Of a DNA stretch of 19,050 bases, positions 8,198 through 15,183 are shown piece by piece. Made by a program: the position numbers and the translations under genes. Source of the DNA: Akkermansia muciniphila (lineage in GTDB: Bacteria > Verrucomicrobiota > Verrucomicrobiia > Limisphaerales > UBA9464); assembly GCA_945873715.1 (NCBI GenBank), contig CAMCFL010000006.1:1-19050 (forward strand), in the 5' to 3' direction. The notes beneath the pieces are model-generated. The model was given only the letters and a program-made list of their open reading frames with translations, searched no databases and was not told where the DNA came from. Each line of letters starts with the position of its first letter. Within the stretch, counting starts at the first letter, position 1.

Positions 8198-8968
8198 TCA
8201 CTCGGCCGGGTTGAGCATGCGGTCGAGGATCATGATCTTCTGCCAGATCTTCTGGGACAGGCTGAGGGTCAGGTCCTCGATGTCCCGCACCGCCGTGAGG
8301 GTCGTGGCATCATCGAAGTGCTGCACGTGCAACGCCGCCAGCTTTGAGATCAACGACAGCATCTCGCTGCAATAATCCAGGTACCGCAACAGCTCGAACG
8401 GGGTCATCTGCCGCTTCGGTGAACTCTGCGTCAACAGCCGGCTCCGTCCCGTCACCCGCTCCGGATCCTTCGTCAATTGGTGCATGTCCACGATGTGCGC
8501 CAAGGATCGCAGGGCATGCATCGCCCGTAGGGCCCGACGCCGTTTCCAGGCCGCTTCCAACCGGATCAGGAACCAGATGGCCACCCCGATGAACACCGCG
8601 TCGTTCACGCCGGATTCCAGTCCCTGAAGGAATTCCCCCACTGCCGGCTTCTCCGGACGCGGTGCCACGCCGACACCCAGGACAATCCCCACCACCAGGG
8701 CGATCAGGATGAACGAGCACCCCACGACGGCGGATCGGATCCAGTAGTTCGGACGACTCAGCACGTCGATGGTCGCCTGGGTGTCCTGGCATTGGCGCAC
8801 CAGGTCCAGACAGACCCCCGCCAGACCTGACTTCGGAAAACGCTCGGCGATCCGTCGCGCCAACTGCTCCGTCGTCGCCTCGATCTCCGGCAGCATCAAC
8901 TGCCGATAGGATCCGGGCCCGACTTGTCCCGGTAAGCCTGCGTCCCGCGGTGGATCGAAGGTTTCCAT
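8198..8968 (-). CDS. Two-helix membrane protein of unknown function, 256 aa
   Basis: The open frame extends back to 9238, but the upstream part crosses a hairpin cluster and is repeat-derived. The ATG at 8968 (METFDPPRDAG) is the likely start. There is an N-terminal cytoplasmic helical region (about 20-75), transmembrane segment 1 (about 77-101, SAVVGCSFILIALVVGIVLG) and a short loop with FLQGLESGVNDAVF. Transmembrane segment 2 (about 121-139) is followed by a basic stretch (WKRRRALRAMHALRSL) and the motif HIVDMHQLTKDPE (158-170). The C-terminal half (180-256) is helical. I recall similar proteins with the HxxDMHQLTKDPE motif in unrelated bacteria, all without known function. It lies on the same strand as the Wadjet operon, 477 bases downstream of jetD, but the hairpin cluster between argues for a separate unit. 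Confidence 0.75.
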   Translation of the reverse strand: METFDPPRDAGLPGQVGPGSYRQLMLPEIEATTEQLARRIAERFPKSGLAGVCLDLVRQCQDTQATIDVLSRPNYWIRSAVVGCSFILIALVVGIVLGVGVAPRPEKPAVGEFLQGLESGVNDAVFIGVAIWFLIRLEAAWKRRRALRAMHALRSLAHIVDMHQLTKDPERVTGRSRLLTQSSPKRQMTPFELLRYLDYCSEMLSLISKLAALHVQHFDDATTLTAVRDIEDLTLSLSQKIWQKIMILDRMLNPAE

Positions 8969-9031
8969 CAATGGGAGCAGCCTAAAGTTTCCAGTCTGGA
9001 GATGCCAGCAGTCCACACTGACGAGACGGGG

Positions 9032-9052
9032 GTACCGGCGGCCCGCCGGTAC
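9032..9052. repeat. Perfect palindrome, 10-bp arms
   Basis: GTACCGGCGG (9032-9041) and CCGCCGGTAC (9043-9052) are perfect complements around one central base. The palindrome lies about 64-84 bases upstream of the membrane-protein start at 8968, so an operator role is possible, but the REP-rich context favours a dispersed repeat. Confidence 0.6.
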
Positions 9053-9129
9053 TGGGTGGCTTGGAAGTGGGACGTGAGATCTCCCTAGGACCGGCAAGCG
9101 GCCGATCCCCCCGATTCTGGCTGCGGTTT

Positions 9130-9218
9130 CACCCCGGCGGGGTGACGGACGGTAGCCCGGGGTGGCGTAGCGCCACCCCGGGTTGGAATGTGCGAAGGGG
9201 TCGCACCCCGGCGGGGTG
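9130..9218. repeat. R5 hairpin triplet
   Basis: Three hairpins follow one another. CACCCCGGCGGGGTG occurs at 9130-9144 and again identically at 9204-9218. Between them a perfect 12-bp-arm hairpin, CCCGGGGTGGCG / CGCCACCCCGGG with a TAG loop, spans 9156-9182. The CCCGGGGTG arm is shared with the hairpin at 336-363. The outer two copies make the block partly symmetrical as a whole. Confidence 0.75.
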
Positions 9219-9255
9219 CCGGAAGCGCCGGAGCCCACCGCCCGGGAAAGATCAC

Positions 9256-9275
9256 GGACTCGCGGAGCTCGTCCC
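9256..9275 (+). repeat. R3 repeat, single arm
   Basis: GGACTCGCGGAGCTCGTCCC differs by one base from the reverse complement of the R3 arm at 2822-2841. Here it is present once, followed by the 9289-9318 palindrome instead of a second R3 arm. Confidence 0.65.
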
Positions 9276-9288
9276 TCTGCCGGGCCGG

Positions 9289-9318
9289 ATGGATCACACT
9301 TTCCAAAGTGTGATCCAT
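9289..9318. repeat. Perfect palindrome, 14-bp arms
   Basis: ATGGATCACACTTT (9289-9302) and AAAGTGTGATCCAT (9305-9318) are exact complements around CC. It is the longest perfect dyad in the window and, unlike its neighbours, is AT-rich rather than GC-rich. It follows the R3 arm directly. It could be a terminator-like stem for the jet operon, a repeat tail, or a protein-binding site. Confidence 0.75.
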
Positions 9319-9445
9319 GTAAACCCTACGCCCGGACCCGGTGACGGAGTGCCGTCCCATCCACGTTCATCCTCGTGATCCGCGGCTCAGAATGGCTGCG
9401 AGCCGGTGCAGCGGAATGGACCAGGAAGAGCCCGGATCGGCTTCG

Positions 9446-10579
9446 TCAGCCTTCCGTTCCCCAATAAAACGGCCACTGCGCCCGCGGTCGGCCCAAGGCT
9501 TCCTGCTCGAACGGCACCCGCCCAACCTCCATGTGCAGCGGTTGAAAAGGGCGGCCGGTCTTCTCCCGCAACACCCGGAGGATCTCGAATCCCGCCGGGT
9601 CGCTATCGCCGAAATGCCACCACTCGAGCGTCTCAGGCAATGCCCGGATCAAGGCCACCGTCGCCGAACCGGGAAAGCTCGTCTGCACCAGCAATTCGCC
9701 GCTCCCCAGCTTGGCCAGTTCATGGAACGTCGTCTCGTTCTCCACCGTCAGGCAGCGGCGCGCCCGACATTCCCATTCCGTCACCCGACGCACATCCGCC
9801 AATGCGAGTCGCACCGGACCTTCCAACAATCCGAGATCGAGCCACTCGCCTCCGAAACGCAGTCGCAGCGGACCGTGCAACAGCACGAACCGCGGGTTGG
9901 GCAGGATGCCGACGTCTTCCAGGGATGGCACCGCGCCGTCGGTGATGTCGGACAGCAACCGCCCGAGCTTGCCGCGCAATTGTCCGGCGTTTTCCCCCTC
10001 CTTCTCCGGCGCGGCCCAGCCCTCCAGTCGCTTGGAATCCCCGCACAGGACACAACTCGCGAAGCGCACCAACGACTCTCCTTCCCACGCCAACAACCGG
10101 GGCAACAGCGTGAGCAACTCTGCGTTCTCCGCTCCTGCCACCCGATCGAACGGCGCCACCGCAGCCCCCGTCGCCGCCGCCTGTTCCATCCGCCCACACC
10201 ATTTCACCCAGGCTTCACGCCAGACCTCCGGGACACCCGGATCTGCCGACGCACCCGCGAACTGCGCTGCCAACGCCGCGCGTTGCTCGGTCGGGGATGG
10301 ACGTGCCAGGCGTCGGAACAACTCCGCCTCCGCGGACAGCGGCATCCGGACCTGTTGCAGGATCGCCGGGTCGCGCGGATGCCGTTCCAACCGGAGGATT
10401 CCCGCCCGCTCGGCGGCCGCCAGTTCCTGTTCGATCTCCTGCCGCTTCCGTCCATCGCGAGCCCCCAGACCCGCCAGGAATTCCTCGGCATCCACCGAGA
10501 GATCCCGGGCACCAACGCCCGTCTTTCCTGCCGGGGTCCGGCCGAACCTCACCGCCAATTCTTCGAGAACCCGTTTCAT
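9446..10579 (-). CDS. jetD: Wadjet nuclease subunit JetD (topoisomerase VI-A/Toprim-like)
   Basis: A 377-residue protein starting at the ATG at 10579 (MKRVLEELAVRFGR). The frame runs back to 10636, but those 19 codons translate the R2 repeat end (SAPSAASADK), so they are rejected. The N-terminal half (about 1-200) is the DUF3322-like DNA-binding and winged-helix part. The C-terminal half is the Toprim (DUF2220-like) nuclease domain, with the acidic motif TVENETTF (E280, E282) and the metal-binding GDSDPAGFE (D325, D327). In characterised Wadjet systems JetD cuts the circular DNA on which JetABC has stalled. The GDSDPAG form differs from the GDIDTHG form I associate with type I. It is the last gene of the operon, separated from jetC by 264 bases of nested repeats. 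All catalytic acids are present. Confidence in the family is high. Confidence 0.9.
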   Translation of the reverse strand: MKRVLEELAVRFGRTPAGKTGVGARDLSVDAEEFLAGLGARDGRKRQEIEQELAAAERAGILRLERHPRDPAILQQVRMPLSAEAELFRRLARPSPTEQRAALAAQFAGASADPGVPEVWREAWVKWCGRMEQAAATGAAVAPFDRVAGAENAELLTLLPRLLAWEGESLVRFASCVLCGDSKRLEGWAAPEKEGENAGQLRGKLGRLLSDITDGAVPSLEDVGILPNPRFVLLHGPLRLRFGGEWLDLGLLEGPVRLALADVRRVTEWECRARRCLTVENETTFHELAKLGSGELLVQTSFPGSATVALIRALPETLEWWHFGDSDPAGFEILRVLREKTGRPFQPLHMEVGRVPFEQEALGRPRAQWPFYWGTEG

Positions 10580-10590
10580 CTTATATACCC

Positions 10591-10794
10591 GAGTTTTATC
10601 CGCAGATGCCGCAGATGGCGCAGATGCCGAAACCATTACCCGCGACAGGATCCTCGCGGGTGCATCTGGAGTTTTCAGTCACGGCTGTAGGCCCGCTGCC
10701 CTCAGCGGGCGTTTGCTCATCGCCGCCTGAGGGCAGGCGGCCTACAGAAGGGCTTTGCTATCTGCGTTATCTGCGCCATCTGCGGATAAAACTC
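10591..10794. repeat. R2 miniature element, copy 2, with R1 nested inside
   Basis: The ends are perfect 18-bp inverted repeats, GAGTTTTATCCGCAGATG (10591-10608) and its complement (10777-10794). The similarity extends to 32 of 36 positions through the tandem 9-bp units. It occupies most of the jetC-jetD space and ends 11 bases before the jetD ATG, so it forms nearly all of jetD's upstream region. A complete R1 element lies inside. Confidence 0.8.
10687..10745 (+). repeat. R1 repeat, complete 59-bp copy
   Basis: Nearly identical to the 2923-2981 copy, differing mainly in the short spacer between the two hairpins (GTTTGCTC against GCTTCCTC). About 30 bases of left flank (CGGGTGCATCT...GTCACGG) are also shared with that copy, so the mobile or recombining unit may be about 90 bp. 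It sits inside R2 copy 2. Confidence 0.8.
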
Positions 10795-10843
10795 TGCTGC
10801 CTCGCGTGTCATCTGTGGATCGCTCGCCGTGACGAGCCTCGGA

Positions 10844-13800
10844 TCACGCCGTCCCACCGAAACGTTCGAGCGCCTCCGCGCGGGTGAGGCTCACGGCGAC
10901 ATTCCGGATGACCGTCTTCCGTCCGACGGTCTTCTCCTGTTTATGGATCGCGATCACCTGGTCGCACTGGTCCACCGCATACGGGATGTTCCCGGTGCTC
11001 ATGGAGAACACCCCTTGCAGATCCAGCGTGTGCAGGGCGCGGATGCAATCGCGGATCCGATCGCCGCTGAGCTTGGAGAACGCCTCATCGATCGGCACCA
11101 GCGCCAGCGAGGGCTCCTTGCGTCGGGTCTCATGGCGTCGATACGCCCGGAGATAACTGGCGAGGATGGCCACGAAGTACGGTGTCTGATTCTCGCCACC
11201 GCTCGATTTCCCTGCCGCCCGATTGACGCTGTAAGCCCGGGCATCCGGGTCGTTCACGTTGGAGACCTCGATGTCGTAGTCGTGGTAGTTGCGGTAATCG
11301 AGGAAGCGTTCCGCCTCCGCCGCACCGGGACTGGTCTCGCCGGTGATGGCCCGGAAGATCCGTTCCACCGCCTCCCGGATCTCGCCATCGGCGGTGGCGA
11401 AGAGCAGTTCGTCGCCGCGCACCGTCGCCGAGAGATCCAGCAACCGTCGGTACAGCTCGAACTCCCCGTCCTTGTTCGCCCGCGCGACGATCCGATAGCG
11501 GTTGTTCCCGATCGGCTTGTCCAACGCCGTGCGAAGCAGGGTCATCAGGTTGTCCACCATCAGGAGGCGTTCCCGCAGCTTCTCGAGCACCTGCTCCCGG
11601 AACATCTGTTGCCAGTTCCGCTCCTCCGTCACCGCCTTCTGTTCGTACTCCGGGATGTGCGCTGCCGCGATGCGCCCGCGCCGCGCCTCGTAGCCCTGGT
11701 TGTCCGACGACTCCGGATCCAGATCCGCAAACAGCGGGTCGTGCGCCCGGGCCAGGTCCCGACGTTCATGCACCAGTTCCGTGCGGGTCACCCGGGCGCT
11801 GGTCTCGGCCTCCCGCCAGTGCGCCTGGATGCGGTCGGCCGCCACGGAGCGCACGGGAAACTCGGTGTTGAACTGCACGTGCAATTCCTCGATGCGCGCC
11901 AGATGCGACGACACATCCTCGGCATCGCGCACGGTCTTCACCGCGTCGCGGGCCGTCTCGGCGAGGTTCCCCAGCCGGACCAACTGTTCCTGAACCTGAC
12001 CCAACCGCTGGCGACGTCCGCTCTGCAACAATCCATCCCGTTCGGTCTTCCATCCCGCCAGCCGTTCCTTCCATTCGCGCAGTTCGCGTTCCGCCGCCTC
12101 GAAGTCCGCCGTCCGGATGTTCTGCAGGTCGGCCAGATTGTGCTCCAGCTTCGTCTTCGCCTCCGGCAAACCGGCGGCCTCGGCGAGATCATCGTGGAGG
12201 TTCTCCCGATGCAAGGTGGCCTGCTCGAAGAAGTCCGAGGCCTCCCGCCACTGGGTCAACAACGGTTCCAACTGACGCATCCGGACCTTCAATCCATCCG
12301 ACTGTTCCTGCAGCCAGGCCCGGCGTCGTTCCAACCCCTTCTTCCCGATGCAGGGCAGGTTGTCGTAGTGCCGCGGACGCTGGACGAAGGGGCGTCGCAC
12401 CTGGAAGCCGTCGGGCACGATGGCCCTCTCGTGGTGACGCAATTGCTCGCGTGATTCCACGCAGATCACGTCGCCGAAAAGGTGGTCCACCAACGCCCGC
12501 GCGACTGGATGCCGCGTCTCCAGTTTGAGCGCGAGCGATCCGGGGCGCGGGGCGCGTCCCAGGTCCACGGCCTGCTTCGGATTCACCAGCGACTCGCCCC
12601 GGGCTTCCTCGCGGAGTTCGTGATAGATCCGCTCCGCCGCGTCGTAGTCGCGTTCATCGACGACCACCGCGAACTTCCGGCCGAAGGTGACCTCCAACGC
12701 CGGACGCCAGAGTTCGTCGGTGACCTCGCACAACTGCCACATTGCCTGCGCCGGCAGGTCGGAGCCGCGCCGCGGCAGGGCCGCGTTCAAGGCCGCCAGC
12801 AACACCGTGTTCTCCGTCAAGGCTCCCGAGCGCAGCGCCTGCAAGGCCGTCTTGAGCTGGTGATCCTCGCGTTCGAGCCGACGGAACTCTTCCTCGGCAG
12901 GCTTCACCGCCGTCTGCGCCGACTGCCGCGCCGCCACGCAGGCCGCCGCAAGGGCGCGGGTCCGATCCTTCCAATCGGCCGGGCCCGCCTGTTCGAGTGC
13001 CTCCGCCGCGCGCTGCACCGCCGCCCAGGGACCCGTAGCGGTATCCAACGGAAGCTTGCCGATCAGGTCGGCAAACCGGCGGCCGTTGCGCACCCGGAGC
13101 CGACGAGCTTCCTCGATGGTTTCCCCGATCTGCGAGAGTCGCCGGATGCGTGCGACCAACTCCTGATTCTCCTGCAGGAGCTTCCGGTAGTACTTGCCGT
13201 CGTCACTCGCGTTGAAGGTCGCCTCGATCGACTGGCGTCGCGCGTCCCCCACTTCCAGTTCGCCTTCCAGTTGTTCAATGCGGCTGGTTTCGCCGGCGAG
13301 CTCCTCCTGCAACGTCAGCAGCAGTCGTTGCTCGGCGATCACCGCTTCCTCGGCCGCTTCCGACCGGATCAACGCCTCCACATAACGACCGGCCAGCCGA
13401 TCGCGTTCCGCGCCCGCCCGCGTCGCTTCCAATCCCCGGATCTTCTCCAGTCGTTCGCCCTGGTCGCGCAGGAGCGACAACATCCGCTGGGCTTCCCGGA
13501 ACGCCAGGTAGCTGTTCTTCACCCCGCTGATGTCCACCGATTCCGCCGGCAGGATGTAACGCCGACAGAATTCGTTGAACGAATCCATGAAGGTGAACGA
13601 CATCGCCGCCGGCAGCAGGTAGTCGAGCGTGGGTCGGTCGAAGTTCAGGTGCGAAGGCAATGCCAGTTCGCGACGGTACTCATCGACCCCGGTGAACAGG
13701 CGTCCGGTGCGCCCCGCCGAATCCACCATGCCTTCCAGCCATTGCCGGAACGCCACCAGATCCAAGGGCACGCGTCCCTCGTCGAGGAAGTCGTCGCGCC

Positions 13801-14224
13801 CGACCCCGCTGGGGATGAGGAACGGTCGGATGGACGGCGTGTGTTGCGCCACGCTCTCGAACTCGATCCGCAAACCCCAGGTCTCCACCCGCGGCTGCCG
13901 CGTGGACGGCCAGGTGAATTCCAACGCCACATAGGTCACGCCCCCCTGGCGCATGTACTGGGCCACGCCGTCGATGTCCTGCTTGGTATCCCCCAGGCAA
14001 TAGCCCTTGAGATCGCGCGTGGATCGATCGCCCGTCGCCGATTGGTTGTACCGGACCTTCTGCTGGTGCCCGATCAGCACCAGTTGCACCAGGTCCATCA
14101 GCACCGACTTGCCCGAGCCGGTCACACCCGCCACCAGCAGGTTTCCGCTCACGGCAAAGGTGTCGCGATAGCCATACCAGTTGATGGCGTGGATGCGGGT
14201 CAGTCGGATGGCGCGGGAGGACAT
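10844..14224 (-). CDS. jetC: Wadjet SMC-like ATPase JetC
   Basis: A 1126-residue condensin-type ATPase. The N-terminal head (1-240) carries Walker A GVTGSGKS (33-40) and FNEFCRRYILP (216-226) near its end. Coiled coil runs from about 240 to 335 and 345 to 470. A globular hinge-like domain spans about 480-630 (VTFGRKFAVVVDERDYDAAERIY). The returning coil spans about 630-850. The C-terminal head has the ABC signature SSGGE (1007-1011) and Walker B LALVPIDE (1040-1047), with E1047 as catalytic base. These residues are intact, so ATP hydrolysis is expected. In known Wadjet complexes JetC dimers with JetA and JetB extrude DNA loops to test plasmid size and topology. The coil is short, as in Wadjet, compared with roughly 1500 residues for MukB. 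The ATG at 14224 starts the head domain correctly. No Shine-Dalgarno is visible. Spaces to both neighbours contain repeats. Confidence 0.93.
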   Translation of the reverse strand: MSSRAIRLTRIHAINWYGYRDTFAVSGNLLVAGVTGSGKSVLMDLVQLVLIGHQQKVRYNQSATGDRSTRDLKGYCLGDTKQDIDGVAQYMRQGGVTYVALEFTWPSTRQPRVETWGLRIEFESVAQHTPSIRPFLIPSGVGRDDFLDEGRVPLDLVAFRQWLEGMVDSAGRTGRLFTGVDEYRRELALPSHLNFDRPTLDYLLPAAMSFTFMDSFNEFCRRYILPAESVDISGVKNSYLAFREAQRMLSLLRDQGERLEKIRGLEATRAGAERDRLAGRYVEALIRSEAAEEAVIAEQRLLLTLQEELAGETSRIEQLEGELEVGDARRQSIEATFNASDDGKYYRKLLQENQELVARIRRLSQIGETIEEARRLRVRNGRRFADLIGKLPLDTATGPWAAVQRAAEALEQAGPADWKDRTRALAAACVAARQSAQTAVKPAEEEFRRLEREDHQLKTALQALRSGALTENTVLLAALNAALPRRGSDLPAQAMWQLCEVTDELWRPALEVTFGRKFAVVVDERDYDAAERIYHELREEARGESLVNPKQAVDLGRAPRPGSLALKLETRHPVARALVDHLFGDVICVESREQLRHHERAIVPDGFQVRRPFVQRPRHYDNLPCIGKKGLERRRAWLQEQSDGLKVRMRQLEPLLTQWREASDFFEQATLHRENLHDDLAEAAGLPEAKTKLEHNLADLQNIRTADFEAAERELREWKERLAGWKTERDGLLQSGRRQRLGQVQEQLVRLGNLAETARDAVKTVRDAEDVSSHLARIEELHVQFNTEFPVRSVAADRIQAHWREAETSARVTRTELVHERRDLARAHDPLFADLDPESSDNQGYEARRGRIAAAHIPEYEQKAVTEERNWQQMFREQVLEKLRERLLMVDNLMTLLRTALDKPIGNNRYRIVARANKDGEFELYRRLLDLSATVRGDELLFATADGEIREAVERIFRAITGETSPGAAEAERFLDYRNYHDYDIEVSNVNDPDARAYSVNRAAGKSSGGENQTPYFVAILASYLRAYRRHETRRKEPSLALVPIDEAFSKLSGDRIRDCIRALHTLDLQGVFSMSTGNIPYAVDQCDQVIAIHKQEKTVGRKTVIRNVAVSLTRAEALERFGGTA

Positions 14225-14287
14225 GGAAAAGGGGAAGGGGATCAGAGCGGACCCGACGGTTGTGGGAGGAGGAAGACGGTCATTGCT

Positions 14288-14346
14288 GTAGGCCGCCTGC
14301 CCTCAGGCGGCGACGACGTCACGCCCGCTGGGGGCAGCAGGCCTAC
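14288..14346 (-). repeat. R1 repeat, complete 59-bp copy, inverted
   Basis: Read on the minus strand this matches the R1 consensus, with GTAGGCCTGCTG and GGCGGCCTAC ends and a divergent spacer. It lies in the 163-base jetB-jetC space, 64 bases before the jetC ATG. In the jetB-jetC mRNA it would fold into one or two strong stems. Confidence 0.8.
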
Positions 14347-14387
14347 AGCTGATCCAATGATATCTAGATGCGCCCGGCCTCTGCTCT

Positions 14388-15002
14388 TCATCCCGGTTCC
14401 CCCACTGGATCTTCACTGGCTCCACCCGACGCCAGATGCCGGTCGCGGGTCCGGGTCCATTCCTCCAGCGCGCTGAATGGCACCAGATACCGGATGGTGG
14501 GCAGGACCCGGATCACCACGTCGGGGAACGGTCCGGCGGTCTCGCTCAGGCGCACGATGCTCTTCTTTTCGAGCAGGTGGAGAATCTCGAGCAGCCGGGT
14601 GGCCGACGGCAGTTGCAGGTGGCGGAATTTCGCCTCGAATTGTTCGCTGAATTCGCGCACGCGAAACGCCACGTCTTCCGGGGTTCGTCCCTCGTCCTTC
14701 ACCTGGCGGTCGAAGTCATACCACAACGCAAGCACGATCAGGGTCTCGTCCTGACGCAGGCGACGCAGGAGCCGCGGATGCTGCGGAAGTGCGAGCACCA
14801 GGCGGTTGTCGTGTTCCCACACCAGCTTGAGACCGGCCAGAGCCGCGAGTTCATCCACGCGCTCCCGGTGCAGTCGCGACCAGTCGTACAGATCCCGATG
14901 GTCCTCGCGCAGGATCGCACCCGACGCCAGCAACCGTTGCAGGCATTCCTGCAAGGATTCCCGTTCCGTCTCACTCATCCCGGCGGTCAACGAGGTGCTC
15001 AT
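14388..15002 (-). CDS. jetB: Wadjet subunit JetB (MukE/KITE-like winged-helix protein)
   Basis: A 204-residue protein from the ATG at 15002 (MSTSLTAGMSETERE). A TTG one codon earlier is possible, and an internal ATG (MSETERES) gives a shorter form. The chain is helical and charged, with two winged-helix-like segments. LQECLQRLLASGAILREDHR leads into a short strand region (LKLVWEHDNRLVLALP), and SATRLLEILHLLEKKSIVRL leads into another (VVIRVLPTIRYLV). This pattern and size fit the DUF4194/DUF6063-type JetB proteins that bind the kleisin. Sequence alone would be weak evidence; position between jetA and jetC makes the call firm. No Shine-Dalgarno precedes it, and the edge of R2 copy 3 lies only 16 bases upstream. 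Confidence 0.85.
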   Translation of the reverse strand: MSTSLTAGMSETERESLQECLQRLLASGAILREDHRDLYDWSRLHRERVDELAALAGLKLVWEHDNRLVLALPQHPRLLRRLRQDETLIVLALWYDFDRQVKDEGRTPEDVAFRVREFSEQFEAKFRHLQLPSATRLLEILHLLEKKSIVRLSETAGPFPDVVIRVLPTIRYLVPFSALEEWTRTRDRHLASGGASEDPVGEPG

Positions 15003-15017
15003 CAAATGGGAAAGGGG

Positions 15018-15164
15018 TTATCCGCAGATGGCGCAGATGCCGCAGATGTCCGGCACCGGGCCTTTGGTGGAGATCCGGCCGCGCCGATCGGGCGCGAAGG
15101 ACCGGTCGATATCACGATCTCTCCGTCCCACATCATCTGCGCCATCTGCGCCATCTGCGGATAA
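15018..15164. repeat. R2 miniature element, copy 3
   Basis: The left arm (15018-15048) has TTATC followed by three 9-bp units (CCGCAGATG, GCGCAGATG, CCGCAGATG). The right arm (15134-15164) has three inverted units and ends GGATAA. The interior of about 85 bases is unlike that of the other R2 copies. It fills nearly the whole jetA-jetB space. Confidence 0.78.
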
Positions 15165-15183
15165 ATAACCTCGTTCGGTGGCT

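Larger units (their letters stand above)
8969..9445. other. Gene-free hairpin cluster between jetD and the membrane-protein gene
   Basis: There is no credible coding frame in these 477 bases. At least six inverted repeats lie between 9032 and 9318 (listed separately), plus a small stem at 9383-9388/9400-9405 (CGGCTC/GAGCCG) just past the jetD stop. The region must hold the 3' end of the jet transcript and the start of the membrane-protein transcript, but no convincing promoter or T-tract terminator is visible. Confidence 0.7.

Noticed and set aside
8969..9238. N-terminal extension of the two-helix membrane protein
   Set aside because: The 90 extra codons run through several hairpin repeats and are not protein-like.
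10580..10636. N-terminal extension of JetD to 10636
   Set aside because: The extra residues are the translation of the R2 repeat; the family start fits the ATG at 10579.
12482..14476. Plus-strand open frames of 664 and 541 codons opposite jetC
   Set aside because: They are antisense to the intact SMC-like ATPase and rich in Arg, His, Leu and Gln, as expected from reversed GC-rich codons.
15018..15164. CRISPR array from the repeated GCAGATG units
   Set aside because: The units are only 9 bp, directly contiguous and inverted at the other end; there are no spacers and no cas genes.
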